A stretch of 64,000 nt of DNA, taken from the NCBI RefSeq assembly GCF_000718095.1, contig NZ_JOEI01000010.1:62001-126000 (forward strand), given 5' to 3'. Shown here piece by piece: positions 18,124 to 26,572 of this stretch (the first letter of the stretch is position 1; the number at the start of each line of letters is the position of its first letter). Origin of the DNA: Streptomyces scopuliridis RB72. GTDB taxonomy: Bacteria; Actinomycetota; Actinomycetes; Streptomycetales; Streptomycetaceae. The notes beneath the pieces were generated by a model, which saw nothing but the letters and a program-made list of their open reading frames with translations, was not told the origin of the DNA and did not search any database. The position numbers and the translations under genes are program-made.

Positions 18124-18181
18124 GTCCGAAGTCCCGTCTGCCCGGGGGCGGACGACGCTACTTCGGACCTACTCGTCCAGG
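18111..18181. terminator. Long inverted repeat between convergent operons (terminator-like; recurring element)
   Basis: Two 22-nt arms (18111-18132 and 18160-18181) are reverse complements with one mismatch and enclose a 27-nt loop that itself holds CCCGGGGG. The left arm contains the last codons and stop of the citryl-CoA lyase gene. Position, between convergent genes, suggests a bidirectional terminator. The first 18 nt, CCTGGACGAGTAAGTCCG, occur again exactly at 10009-10026 on the other strand, so the arm is a recurring element and not only a local stem. Confidence 0.75.
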
Positions 18182-18222
18182 CCCGCGGGACTGACCGCCA
18201 CCGGCCACCCCCGTCCGCGGGG

Positions 18223-19044
18223 TCAGCTCCGGCGTTCCGCCAGTGCCAGCACCCGCCGCGCGTCGGCGGCGACGGCCGCGTCCACGAAGCGGCCGTCGGG
18301 GAGGGCCAGGGCGCCCGCGTCCGCCGCCGCCGTCCGGGCGATCTCGCGGGCCGCCGCCACCTCCCGCTCCGTCGGCAGGAACGCCTCCTCGATCACCGGG
18401 AGTTGCCTCGGGTGGATCGCCGTACGGCCCAGGAAGCCCAGCGCGCGGCCCTCGGCGCAGGAGCGGGCCAGGCCCTCGGTGTCGCGGACGTCCGGGTACA
18501 CCGACTGTGGCGGGGGCGGCAGTCGCGCCGCCCGCGCCGCGACGACCGCGCGGCCGCGCGGCCAGGCGAGGCCCGCCGCGTCCGTGACACCGAGCTCGGC
18601 GCGCAGGTCCGCCTCGCCGAGCGCGATGCCGTGCACACACGGATGGCCCGCGATCGTGTAGGCGTGCTCGATACCGAGGGCCGACTCCAACAGGGCGTAC
18701 AGGGGCGGCACTTCGACCGCCCAGTCCAGGACGCGGGTGATGTCGGCCGGGCCGGCCACCTTCGGCAGGCGCAGCGCGTCCAGGCCGGGCAGCGGGGTGA
18801 GCCGGCGTACCTCCTGCTCGGCGAGGGGCCCGTCGAGCGCGTTGACGCGGACGTGGACCGGCACCTCGTGCTTGTCGGCGAGGAGTTCGGCGGTCGCGTC
18901 GAGCGCGTAGCCCTTGCGGTCGGGGGCGACCGCGTCCTCCAGGTCGACCAGCACCACATCGGCCCCGGAGCCGAGGGCCTTGGCGACGACGCCCGGGCGG
19001 TCGCCGGGAACGTACAGCCAGGTCAGATACGTATGGTCCGTCAC
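18223..19044 (-). CDS. CitE-like HpcH/HpaI-family CoA-ester lyase
   Basis: This is a 273-residue TIM-barrel protein of the citrate lyase beta-subunit family. It has LTWLYVPGDRPGVVAKAL at the start, DVVLVDLEDAVAPDRK (metal/CoA region, about 30-45), LPKVAGPADI, ALLESALGIEHAYTIA, GIALGEADLRAELG (acidic metal ligands) and GRTAIHPRQLPVIEEAF. Stand-alone CitE proteins cleave malyl-, citramalyl- or related CoA esters. The GTG start overlaps the stop of the upstream CoA-transferase by 4 bp, so this pair would activate a hydroxy-acid and split it. Confidence 0.85.
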   Translation of the reverse strand: MTDHTYLTWLYVPGDRPGVVAKALGSGADVVLVDLEDAVAPDRKGYALDATAELLADKHEVPVHVRVNALDGPLAEQEVRRLTPLPGLDALRLPKVAGPADITRVLDWAVEVPPLYALLESALGIEHAYTIAGHPCVHGIALGEADLRAELGVTDAAGLAWPRGRAVVAARAARLPPPPQSVYPDVRDTEGLARSCAEGRALGFLGRTAIHPRQLPVIEEAFLPTEREVAAAREIARTAAADAGALALPDGRFVDAAVAADARRVLALAERRS

Positions 19045-20252
19045 ACCGCACCCGCCGTGCGCAGCGTGGTGATCTCCGTGTCCGTCAGGCCGAGCCCGGT
19101 GAGGATCTCGTCCGTGTCCGCGCCGTGCGGGCGGCCCGTCCACTTGATGGAGCCGGGGGTCTCGGAGAGCCGGAACAGGACGTTCTGCATCTTCACCGTG
19201 CCGAAGTCCGGGTCGGGGAGCTCGGTGATCGAGTCGAGCGCCCGGTACTGCTCGTCGGCCATCACATCGCGGATGTCGTAGATCGGGGCGATGGCCGCCT
19301 CCGCCTTCTCGAAGGCCGTCATGACCTCGTCGCGGGTGTGCGCCGCGATCCACGAGCCGACCGCCTCGTCGAGTTCGTCGGCGTGCGCGGCACGGCCGGA
19401 GCCCGTGGCGAACCACTCCTCGTCGATGAACTCGGCCCTGCCGACCAGGCGCATCACGCGCTCCGCGATCGACTGCGCGGAGGTCGAGACCGCGACCCAC
19501 TTGTCGTCGCCGGTGCGGTAGGTGTTGCGCGGCGCGTTGTTCGTGGAGCGGTTGCCGGTGCGCGGCTGTACGTAGCCGAGCTGGTCGTACCAGAGGGGCC
19601 CCGGACCGAGGACCGTCAGCATCGGCTCGATGATCGCCATGTCGACGACCTGGCCGCGGCCCGTCTCGTCACGGCCGCGCAGGGCGGCCATCACCGCGTA
19701 CGAGGTGGAGAGCGCGGCGATCGAGTCGGCGAGGCCGAACGGCGGCAGCGTCGGCGGACCGTCCGGCTGCCCGGTGATCGCCGCGAAGCCGCTCATCGCC
19801 TCGGCGAGGGTGCCGAAACCGGGGCGCCCGGAGTACGGGCCGAACTGGCCGAAGCCGGTGATACGCGCCAGGACGAGGCGAGGGTTGGCGGCGGACAGCT
19901 CGTCCCAGCCGAGGTTCCACTTCTCCAGGGTGCCGGGGCGGAAGTTCTCGATCAGGACATCGGACTCGGCGACCAGTTTGAGGAGTACCTCCCGGCCGCC
20001 GGCGGTGGACAGGTCGAGCGTGATGTTCTTCTTGTTGCGGCCCAGCAGCTTCCACCACAGGCCGATGCCGTCCTTCGACGGGCCGTGGCCACGGGACGGG
20101 TCCGGCTTGCGGGGGTGCTCCACCTTGATCACCTCGGCGCCGAAGTCACCGAGCATCGTGGCGCACAGGGGACCGGCGAAGAGCGTCGCCAGATCGAGGA
20201 CGCGCAGGCCGCTCAGCGGGCCGTCGTGCCGGGGGAGCGGGGTCTCGTTCAT
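19041..20252 (-). CDS. CaiB/BaiF (family III) CoA-transferase
   Basis: This is a 403-residue protein with GLRVLDLATLFAGPLCATML, GAEVIKVEHPRKPDPSRGHG, LIENFRPGTLEKWNLGWDEL, ARITGFGQFGPYSGRPGFGT and GRGQVVDMAIIEPMLTVLGP. It is clearly a paralogue family member of the enzyme at 16067, but not a close copy: the N-terminus and acceptor regions differ. Its stop overlaps the CitE-like start. It begins 61 bp after the last ADP-ribosylglycohydrolase gene on the same strand, so read-through from that operon is possible. Confidence 0.9.
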   Translation of the reverse strand: MNETPLPRHDGPLSGLRVLDLATLFAGPLCATMLGDFGAEVIKVEHPRKPDPSRGHGPSKDGIGLWWKLLGRNKKNITLDLSTAGGREVLLKLVAESDVLIENFRPGTLEKWNLGWDELSAANPRLVLARITGFGQFGPYSGRPGFGTLAEAMSGFAAITGQPDGPPTLPPFGLADSIAALSTSYAVMAALRGRDETGRGQVVDMAIIEPMLTVLGPGPLWYDQLGYVQPRTGNRSTNNAPRNTYRTGDDKWVAVSTSAQSIAERVMRLVGRAEFIDEEWFATGSGRAAHADELDEAVGSWIAAHTRDEVMTAFEKAEAAIAPIYDIRDVMADEQYRALDSITELPDPDFGTVKMQNVLFRLSETPGSIKWTGRPHGADTDEILTGLGLTDTEITTLRTAGAV

Positions 20253-20313
20253 CGTGCCTTCCGTACGTAGGCGACCAGGGTCATGGCGGCCGGGCCAAGG
20301 GCGGTCGGACGTG

Positions 20314-21693
20314 TCATCCGCGGGCCTCCAGGGTGAGGCGGGCCAGTTCGTCGAAGCCGATGCCGTCGAAGCCGCCGACCGTGGTGGCGAGTCGGTTCTT
20401 CAGCGGGACCGTCCAGCGCTCACCGAGCGCCTCCGGGCCGCCCGCGAGCAGTCCCGCGATCGAACCGGCGGTCGCGCCGTTGGAGTCCGTGTCCCAACCG
20501 CCCGACACCGCACGGCAGATGGAGCCCGTGAAGTCGCCGTCGGCGTGGGTGAGCGCGGCGGCGAGCAGGGCGGCGTTCGGCAGCACGTGCACCCAGTGGT
20601 GGTCGTGGGCGTAACGGGCGTGCAGAGCGTCGACGACCCGCTCGAAGCCGGCCGGAGTGCCGGTGGGTTCCGCCCGCGCCGTATCGGTGCCGAAGCGGAT
20701 CGCCCGCGCGTAGCGGGAGTCCGGCGGGATGTGGGCGAGGGCGGTGGCGAGGGTTTCGTGGATCGTGGTGGGGGCGGGGCCGGCCGCGTGCGCGATCGCC
20801 GCCGCCACGAACATCTCGCCGTACACGCCGTTCGCCGTGTGGGACAACACCGCGTCCCGGTAGGCGAGTTCGGCGGCCTTCGCCGGGTCGCCCGGACACG
20901 CCCAGCCGAAGATGTCCGCCCGGATCTGTGCGCCGATCCACTCGCGGAACGGGTTGCGGTGCGTCGCGGTGTGCGGTGGTTCCAGGCCGTCCAGGAGGTT
21001 GCGGTAGGCGATGCGCTCCGCGGTGAACGTACGGCCCGCCGGGAGCTCGTCCAGCCAGAGCTTCGCCACGTCGGCCGTGGTGAAGTCGTGGCCATGGCGC
21101 TGGAGCAGCAGCAGGCCCAGGAGCGGGTAGTTGAGGTCGTCGTCCTCCGGCATGCCGTCGATGTTCTCGGCGAGGGAGGTGGGGCGGGAGCGGCGGTTCC
21201 AGGGGTACGCCGCCGCGATCCGCGGGTCCAGGTTCCGTGCGGTGAACCAGGTGTTCAGGGGCCAGTTGCCGGTCGAGCGGGCGATGGCGCGGATGCCGTC
21301 GAGGGGCAGTTTCTCGACGGGCTTGCCCAGGACGCAGCCGATCGCGCGGCCCAGCCACGCCGCGTGCAGGCGGTCCGTCTCCGCTCGCGGGTCCGGCTCC
21401 GGGTGCCGCCCGACCGGCTCGTCCTCTCGTGCCGGACGGGTCTGGAACACGGTCGGCTCCGCTGCCGCGAGCGGGGACGGAAGCTGTGCCAGCTCATCCA
21501 GCAACTCCTGGGCGAGCGAGCGGAGTTCGGGCGAAGCAGGTTCAGGCGACGCTCCGGCTCGCTCCGGCGCCAGGTGGCCGCCCGCCGCGATCCAGCGGCG
21601 TTCGATCTCCGTCGCGTCCCGGCCGTCCTGGGCCGCCTGACGCAGTTCGTGTCCGATCAGGTCCTCGGGCTGTACCCAGGTCAGACGGAGCAT
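20314..21693 (-). CDS. ADP-ribosylglycohydrolase-family protein (fourth of four in tandem)
   Basis: This 459-residue member is longer than usual (300-350) because of a roughly 130-residue N-terminal extension (LTWVQPEDLIGHELRQAAQD..., Pro/Glu-rich linker). The family core then begins with HAAWLGRAIGCVLGKPVEKL. Metal-site segments are PEDDDLNYPLLGLLLLQRHG and GGWDTDSNGATAGSIAGLLA. These enzymes cleave N- or O-glycosidic bonds of ADP-ribose-type substrates with two Mg ions. The start overlaps the preceding paralogue's stop by one base (TGATG), so it is co-translated in the LacI-controlled operon. Confidence 0.85.
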   Translation of the reverse strand: MLRLTWVQPEDLIGHELRQAAQDGRDATEIERRWIAAGGHLAPERAGASPEPASPELRSLAQELLDELAQLPSPLAAAEPTVFQTRPAREDEPVGRHPEPDPRAETDRLHAAWLGRAIGCVLGKPVEKLPLDGIRAIARSTGNWPLNTWFTARNLDPRIAAAYPWNRRSRPTSLAENIDGMPEDDDLNYPLLGLLLLQRHGHDFTTADVAKLWLDELPAGRTFTAERIAYRNLLDGLEPPHTATHRNPFREWIGAQIRADIFGWACPGDPAKAAELAYRDAVLSHTANGVYGEMFVAAAIAHAAGPAPTTIHETLATALAHIPPDSRYARAIRFGTDTARAEPTGTPAGFERVVDALHARYAHDHHWVHVLPNAALLAAALTHADGDFTGSICRAVSGGWDTDSNGATAGSIAGLLAGGPEALGERWTVPLKNRLATTVGGFDGIGFDELARLTLEARG

Positions 21694-22865
21694 CAGAGCC
21701 CCGCGAGCGTCGTGAAGGCGGCCTCGTGGGCGCGGCGCCGCTCCAGGTCGCGGGCGTACACCTCGCGCGTGACCCGGGCGAGGGAGGCCGCGGGGGCGTG
21801 CAGATCCAGCCTGCTGGCCCGCGCGATCTCCGCGCTCCATTCCTTGGGCACCGACTCCTCGCCGTACAGGGCACCGACGACCGCGCCGCTCATCGTGGCG
21901 ATCGAGTCGCAGTCGCGGCCGTAGTTGACCGAGCCGAGCACCGTGTGCCGGAAGTCGCCGCGGCCCACGAGCACCATGCCCAGGGCGACGGGGAGTTCCT
22001 CGATGGAGTGCAGCCTGGAGGGCCGGCGGGCGCCGAGAGACGGTTTGCGGTACTCGGGGCCGACCGTGTCGAAGGGAGCCACCGCCTCGCGCAGCGGAGC
22101 CAGCGCGTCCTCGAAGTCGTCGTAGTGCGCGGCCACGTCGCACACCGCCTCGATCGCCGACTTCGTGCCGTCCTTCGCGAGCTTCAGGACGTCCTCGACG
22201 ACGGACTCGGGCGTCGCGCCCGGCGTGAACGCGGACGCCACCGCCGCCGCGAAGACGCCCGCCGCCTCGCGGCCGTACGACGACTGATGCGCGCCCGCGA
22301 CCTCCAGCGCCTCCTCGTACGCTCGCAGCGGGTTGCCCGCGTTGACCGCGCCGACCGGTGCCATGTACATCGCCGCGCCGCAGTTGACGATGTTGCCGAC
22401 GCCCGCCTCGCGCGGGTCGACATGTCCGTAGTGGATACGGGCGACGATCCACTTCTCCGCGAGGAAGATGCGCTGGAGCGGCAGCGCCTCGGCCTCCAGC
22501 TCGGGGATCCAGCGGGGGTTGGTCATCAGGTCGGGGACGAGGTGGTCGGCGACCGCGTACGCGTCGAGGTGGTCGCGGACCCGCTCGTAGACGCGGATCA
22601 GGGCGTGGGTCATCAGGGTGTCGTCGGTGACGTGGCCGTCGCCCTTGTGGTACGGCGCGATGGGCCGAGCGGTCTTCCACTCGTCCTTGTGGAACGGTTC
22701 CACGATGCCGCGTACCCGGCCGCCGTGGCGCTCGGCGATGGCCTCGGGGGTCCAGCCCTCGACCGGGCCGCCGAGCGCGTCGCCCACGGCGGCTCCGATG
22801 AGGGCGCCGGTGACGCGGTCCTCCAGCGAAGGGATGGGGTTCGTCGGGTTGTTGGGCGTGGTCAT
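21693..22865 (-). CDS. ADP-ribosylglycohydrolase-family protein (third of four, canonical)
   Basis: This is a 390-residue protein with a full set of family motifs: DRVTGALIGAAVGDALGGPV at about 17-36, HVTDDTLMTHALIRVYERV (first acidic metal pair) and NYGRDCDSIATMSGAVVGAL near residues 317-336 (second acidic cluster). GGAAMYMAPVGAVNAGNP lies between them. It is predicted to be a soluble Mg-dependent glycohydrolase. Its start overlaps the upstream paralogue stop by 4 bp. Having complete metal motifs, it is among the most likely active copies. Confidence 0.9.
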   Translation of the reverse strand: MTTPNNPTNPIPSLEDRVTGALIGAAVGDALGGPVEGWTPEAIAERHGGRVRGIVEPFHKDEWKTARPIAPYHKGDGHVTDDTLMTHALIRVYERVRDHLDAYAVADHLVPDLMTNPRWIPELEAEALPLQRIFLAEKWIVARIHYGHVDPREAGVGNIVNCGAAMYMAPVGAVNAGNPLRAYEEALEVAGAHQSSYGREAAGVFAAAVASAFTPGATPESVVEDVLKLAKDGTKSAIEAVCDVAAHYDDFEDALAPLREAVAPFDTVGPEYRKPSLGARRPSRLHSIEELPVALGMVLVGRGDFRHTVLGSVNYGRDCDSIATMSGAVVGALYGEESVPKEWSAEIARASRLDLHAPAASLARVTREVYARDLERRRAHEAAFTTLAGL

Positions 22866-24040
22866 GCGGGAATTCCTTCGGAAGAGGGGGAGTTGGTCGG
22901 GCTGCTCAGGGTGGCCAGGCGCTCCGCCAGGCCGATCAGATCGGTGCCGGCCAGGCGCGGCAGCGCGCAGCCCGCGAGTGTGCGGCAGGCCTCTCGCCAG
23001 CTCTCCGGGAACGCGTCTCCGCCGCCGAGCGCGCCGGTGAGGGCGCCGGCCAGGGCGGGGGCCGAGTCGGCGACGCGGGACAGACAGGCGGCGGTGGGGA
23101 CCGCTTCGCTGACGGCTCCGGCCGCCGCGGTGGCGACGGCGAGGGCGACGGGGACCGTTTCGGCCGCGGCGATGCCATAGCTGTAGACGTGATCGACGAT
23201 CTCGTGTTCCAGAACGGGCACGAGGGCGAACGCGTTGCCGGGCAGGCCGGGGTGCGCGGTCACCGCGGTGCGGGCCAGGCCGACGGCGCGTACCGCGTTG
23301 CGGTGGATCTCGGTGCCCTCCGGCAGTTGGGCGAGGGCCGCGTCCACGCAGGTGTCGACGGGCGCGCCGCCGAGTGCCGCGGAGACGGCCGCCGCCATGG
23401 CGCGGGCGCCGTGCACGCCGTCGCCGTCCTGGGTGTAGCGCGCGTCGAACTCGGCGAGATCGGCGGCGAGTTGGGGTTGGCCGGGGTGCACGACCGCGAG
23501 GACCGCGGCGCGTACGCAGGCCGCGTCGTCGAAGTAGTGCGGGTTGTCGTGGCCCGTCGCGGGCGGCCGTAGGCCGGCGGCGAGATTGCCCAGCCCGGCC
23601 CGTACGGAGATCCGGGCGCGCAGCGGCATCTCGGCCGACTCGATCTCGTCCGCACGGTCCGCTGCCGCCGCTATCTCGTCCGCGAGGGTGTTCCACGCGA
23701 GCGAGAGCGCGGAGCGTACGCGCTGGTCGGCGGGGAGGTCCCCGAGGCCGTCGGCGTAGGCGTCGAGGACGGAGTGCGCGGTGAAGGCCGCCCACTCCGC
23801 GTCGTCGGACGGGCCGAGGCGCAGCGGCTCCGGGGGCTGGTTCAGCGCGATCGGGACGGGCAGGGTCGTCGTCGCGTTCTGCTCGGCGAAGGTGTCCAGT
23901 TCGCGGGTGAGGCGGCGCGTCCAGTCGGGCAGCCGGGCGGCGCGGTGCCGGCCGGAGGGCCACCCGGCGGCGTCCCCCGCGGCGATGCCGAGGAGCAGGC
24001 CCTCGATGCGGTGGGTGGCGTCCGCCGGTGCGGGGAGCAT
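22862..24040 (-). CDS. ADP-ribosylglycohydrolase-family protein, degenerate metal site (second of four)
   Basis: The product is about 392 residues and is recognisable by HRIEGLLLGIAAGDAAGWPS at the start and by ADSAPALAGALTGALGGGDA near the C-terminus. The metal motifs are altered. TDDT of the family is SDDAEW here, and the GRDxDT/S cluster is reduced to SRVADS, losing one conserved acid. It also has several long inserts. It may be inactive, regulatory, or specific for another substrate. The ATG at 24040 is chosen by alignment with the paralogues, and the frame stays open upstream. Confidence 0.75.
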   Translation of the reverse strand: MLPAPADATHRIEGLLLGIAAGDAAGWPSGRHRAARLPDWTRRLTRELDTFAEQNATTTLPVPIALNQPPEPLRLGPSDDAEWAAFTAHSVLDAYADGLGDLPADQRVRSALSLAWNTLADEIAAAADRADEIESAEMPLRARISVRAGLGNLAAGLRPPATGHDNPHYFDDAACVRAAVLAVVHPGQPQLAADLAEFDARYTQDGDGVHGARAMAAAVSAALGGAPVDTCVDAALAQLPEGTEIHRNAVRAVGLARTAVTAHPGLPGNAFALVPVLEHEIVDHVYSYGIAAAETVPVALAVATAAAGAVSEAVPTAACLSRVADSAPALAGALTGALGGGDAFPESWREACRTLAGCALPRLAGTDLIGLAERLATLSSPTNSPSSEGIPA

Positions 24041-24099
24041 GAGTGTGAGGAGCCTTTCGGTGGTACAGGGCGGTACGGGGGCGATGTCCCGGCGTCTCG

Positions 24100-25206
24100 T
24101 CACGCCGTTGTCCCCGCCCGGTCCGGTGCCGTGGGCGTCAACCGGTCCGCGATGTCGAGGATGTGCCGTCCGGCCATGGCCGGGAGGCAACTGCCGCGTA
24201 CGGGGCCGATCGTGCCCGCCCAGTCGGCGGGGATCGCCGTCTCGCCGCGCAGGGCGCCGGCGAGGGCGCCCGCCACGGCGGCGGTGGTGTCGGCGTCGCG
24301 GCCCATGTTGACGGCGATCAGGACCGACTCGCGGAAGTCGCCCCGGGCCACCGCGAACGCGCCGAACGCCAGGCCCACCGCCTCGGGCGCCAGGTCCGTC
24401 CACGGATAGCCCCCGATGACGACGGCCTTGCGCACCGCTCGCTCCCTCGACAACTGTGTGCCGTCGCGGTCGCGGCGGGCCCGGCGCGCCGCCGACACCG
24501 CGCGGTGCAGCGAGCGGGCCGTCCACGAGTCGTCCGGTACGACGGACAGCGCGGCCTGGACGACCGCGTCCGGGGTGTGGCTGACCATGGCCGCGGCGAC
24601 GCCCGCCGCCACCGCCCGGCCGCCGAGGATGCCCTCGCCGTCGTGCGACACCGTGCCGTCGATCGCGACCAGGCGGGCCGCCTCGGCCGGACGCCCGGCC
24701 GCGTACACCCCGAAGGGCGCGGCGCGCATCGCGAGGCCGTCGCTCCAGGCGTGCCGGTGCTGAGCGGAGATGGGGGCGGCGAGGCCGCGGCGCAGGTTCT
24801 CCAGCGTGCCGCGCTCGCTGAACCCGGCTCCCTTGAACGGCCCTTCGTCGCGGTCGGCGATCCCCTCGTGCCAGGCCGCCTCGACATGGGCCATGGTGAG
24901 AGCGGAGCCGTGGTCGGCGAGGAGCAGACCCGAGAAGATCGCGTACTCGGTGTCGTCCGTACCGGCCGGGTCGTCGGAGACGAACCCTTGGATACGGCCC
25001 CAGCGCTCGCGGATCTGGGAGGGCTTCATGTTCTCGGCCGGTGCGCCGAGCGCGTCGCCGACGGCGAGGCCGAGCAGGGCGCCGCGGGCGCGATCCCGGA
25101 GCGGAGCCGCGGCGGCGGGCCGGGAGAGGGGGACGGTACGGCGCCCGCGGGCATCCGGTGCGCCGTCCGCCGGCGGTGCGGGATCGGGGTCGAGCCTGAC
25201 ACTCAT
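24100..25206 (-). CDS. ADP-ribosylglycohydrolase-family protein (first of four)
   Basis: This is a 368-residue protein. After a Pro/Asp-rich N-terminal 35 residues the core begins RDRARGALLGLAVGDALGAP and continues with PAGTDDTEYAIFSGLLLADH (first metal pair). The second cluster, NMGRDADTTAAVAGALAGAL, lies near residues 302-321, followed by ETAIPADW. All expected Mg-binding acids are present. It lies 37 bp downstream of the solute-binding lipoprotein gene and 59 bp before the next paralogue, joining transporter and hydrolases in one operon. Confidence 0.9.
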   Translation of the reverse strand: MSVRLDPDPAPPADGAPDARGRRTVPLSRPAAAAPLRDRARGALLGLAVGDALGAPAENMKPSQIRERWGRIQGFVSDDPAGTDDTEYAIFSGLLLADHGSALTMAHVEAAWHEGIADRDEGPFKGAGFSERGTLENLRRGLAAPISAQHRHAWSDGLAMRAAPFGVYAAGRPAEAARLVAIDGTVSHDGEGILGGRAVAAGVAAAMVSHTPDAVVQAALSVVPDDSWTARSLHRAVSAARRARRDRDGTQLSRERAVRKAVVIGGYPWTDLAPEAVGLAFGAFAVARGDFRESVLIAVNMGRDADTTAAVAGALAGALRGETAIPADWAGTIGPVRGSCLPAMAGRHILDIADRLTPTAPDRAGTTA

Positions 25207-25243
25207 GGTGGGTTCGTGCTCTTTTCTGGGGTCGTGCTCGGGT

Positions 25244-26572
25244 TCAGCGCTGATAGCGGTCGAGGATGCGGTTGCCGTCGTCCGCCAGGCGTTCGCGCAG
25301 TTCCGCGATGCCGAACGCGCCGTTGTAGAACTCCTGGTAGGCGGGGGTGGCGATCTTGTCCTTCCACTCCGCGTAGCCGCGCACCCCGAGCACCGGGGAC
25401 GGGCGCAGTCCGGCCGCGACGGCGGCGCCGGTCTTCCATCCGTACGTGTCGGTGTTGAGGGACGGGTCCTTCAGGGCCTTGGTGCTGGTGGGCAACAGCC
25501 AGTCCCCGCGTGCCAGTTGCAGCTGGTGCTCGGCCTGGGTGAGGAAGGCGATGAAGTCGACCGCCGACCGCTTGTGCCTACTGTCCTGGGAGACCGAGAG
25601 GGTCTGCGGGATCGTGCCCTGCGTCGGTTCCCCCTTGCCGGTGGGCATCGGCAGGACCGTCCAGTCGAAGCCCTTGGGGGCCTGCTGCTGTACCTGCTGG
25701 CGGAAGGAGAAGTTGAGCGGAAGCATCGCGTAGCGGCCCGCGAAGAAGCCGGGCAGGGTGTCGGAACCCGACATGCCGAGGCCGTTCTTGGGCGCGGTCC
25801 GGTCCTCGTTGACCTGTCGGTCGATCAGCTGTGCGACGGACGAGTCGGCGCTGTCGTAGCGGATCTCGTTCTTGCCGTCCGCGTCCTTGTAGAAGATCTG
25901 GCCACCGGTGGACAGGGACAGATTGACGGACTGGGCGACCGGCTCCTTCATGGACCAGGCGACGCCGTACTGGTCGGTCGTGCCGTCGTTGTTCCTGTCG
26001 CGTGTCAGCTTCTTGCTGACGTCCTCGAACTCGCCCCAGGTCCAGGGATGTTGGGCCGTGGGGATGCGGACGTCGGCCTGCTGGAGAAGTGCCGTGGCGG
26101 CGATGAGGACGCGTGGCTCCTGGAGGAAGGGGACGCCGTACGTTCCGTTGCCGTAGGTCGTGGTGTCCCACGAGGCCTGCGGGATGTCCTCGCGCAGCGA
26201 CTGCGGCAGATAGTCGCTGAGGTCGGCGAGATAGCCGCCGTTCGCGAAGTCGGTGAGGTCGGAGGCGTCGTCGTGGATGATGTCGGGGGCCTCACCGCCC
26301 TCGAAGGAGGTGAGGAGCTGGTCGTGGATGTTGTCCCAGCTGCCCTGCACGTACTTCACCTGGACATCGGGGTGAGTCGCGTTCCACTGCTTCACGAGCG
26401 CCTTGTTGGCGTCGACGGACTCCTTCTGCCAGGCCAGGCTGAGGAATTCGAGGGTGATCCTGCCGTCGGTGGAGTCCGGCTCGGAGCCGCCGCAGCCGGC
26501 GGCCAGGGCCAGCGAGAGGGCGGTGGCGGCGCAGGCGCTCAGCCCCTTCATACGGTTGGAACGGACGCGCAT
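25244..26572 (-). CDS. Sugar-type ABC solute-binding lipoprotein
   Basis: This is a 442-residue protein. The lipoprotein signal peptide ends ALSLALAAGCGGS, with the lipid Cys near residue 27. The mature part has the MalE/UgpB-like pattern: ITLEFLSLAWQKESVDANKA, GEAPDIIHDDASDLTDFANG, YGVPFLQEPRVLIA and FFAGRYAMLPLNFSF. It captures a sugar-like ligand outside the cell for the two permeases upstream in the operon. Its start codon shares a base with the preceding permease stop. The ligand is unknown, though the hydrolases that follow point to a riboside or other glycoside. Confidence 0.9.
   Translation of the reverse strand: MRVRSNRMKGLSACAATALSLALAAGCGGSEPDSTDGRITLEFLSLAWQKESVDANKALVKQWNATHPDVQVKYVQGSWDNIHDQLLTSFEGGEAPDIIHDDASDLTDFANGGYLADLSDYLPQSLREDIPQASWDTTTYGNGTYGVPFLQEPRVLIAATALLQQADVRIPTAQHPWTWGEFEDVSKKLTRDRNNDGTTDQYGVAWSMKEPVAQSVNLSLSTGGQIFYKDADGKNEIRYDSADSSVAQLIDRQVNEDRTAPKNGLGMSGSDTLPGFFAGRYAMLPLNFSFRQQVQQQAPKGFDWTVLPMPTGKGEPTQGTIPQTLSVSQDSRHKRSAVDFIAFLTQAEHQLQLARGDWLLPTSTKALKDPSLNTDTYGWKTGAAVAAGLRPSPVLGVRGYAEWKDKIATPAYQEFYNGAFGIAELRERLADDGNRILDRYQR

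Noticed and set aside
20314..25206. Reading the glycohydrolase genes as an ADP-ribosylation toxin-antitoxin system
   Set aside because: No ADP-ribosyltransferase gene is adjacent, and the genes are embedded in a sugar-importer operon.
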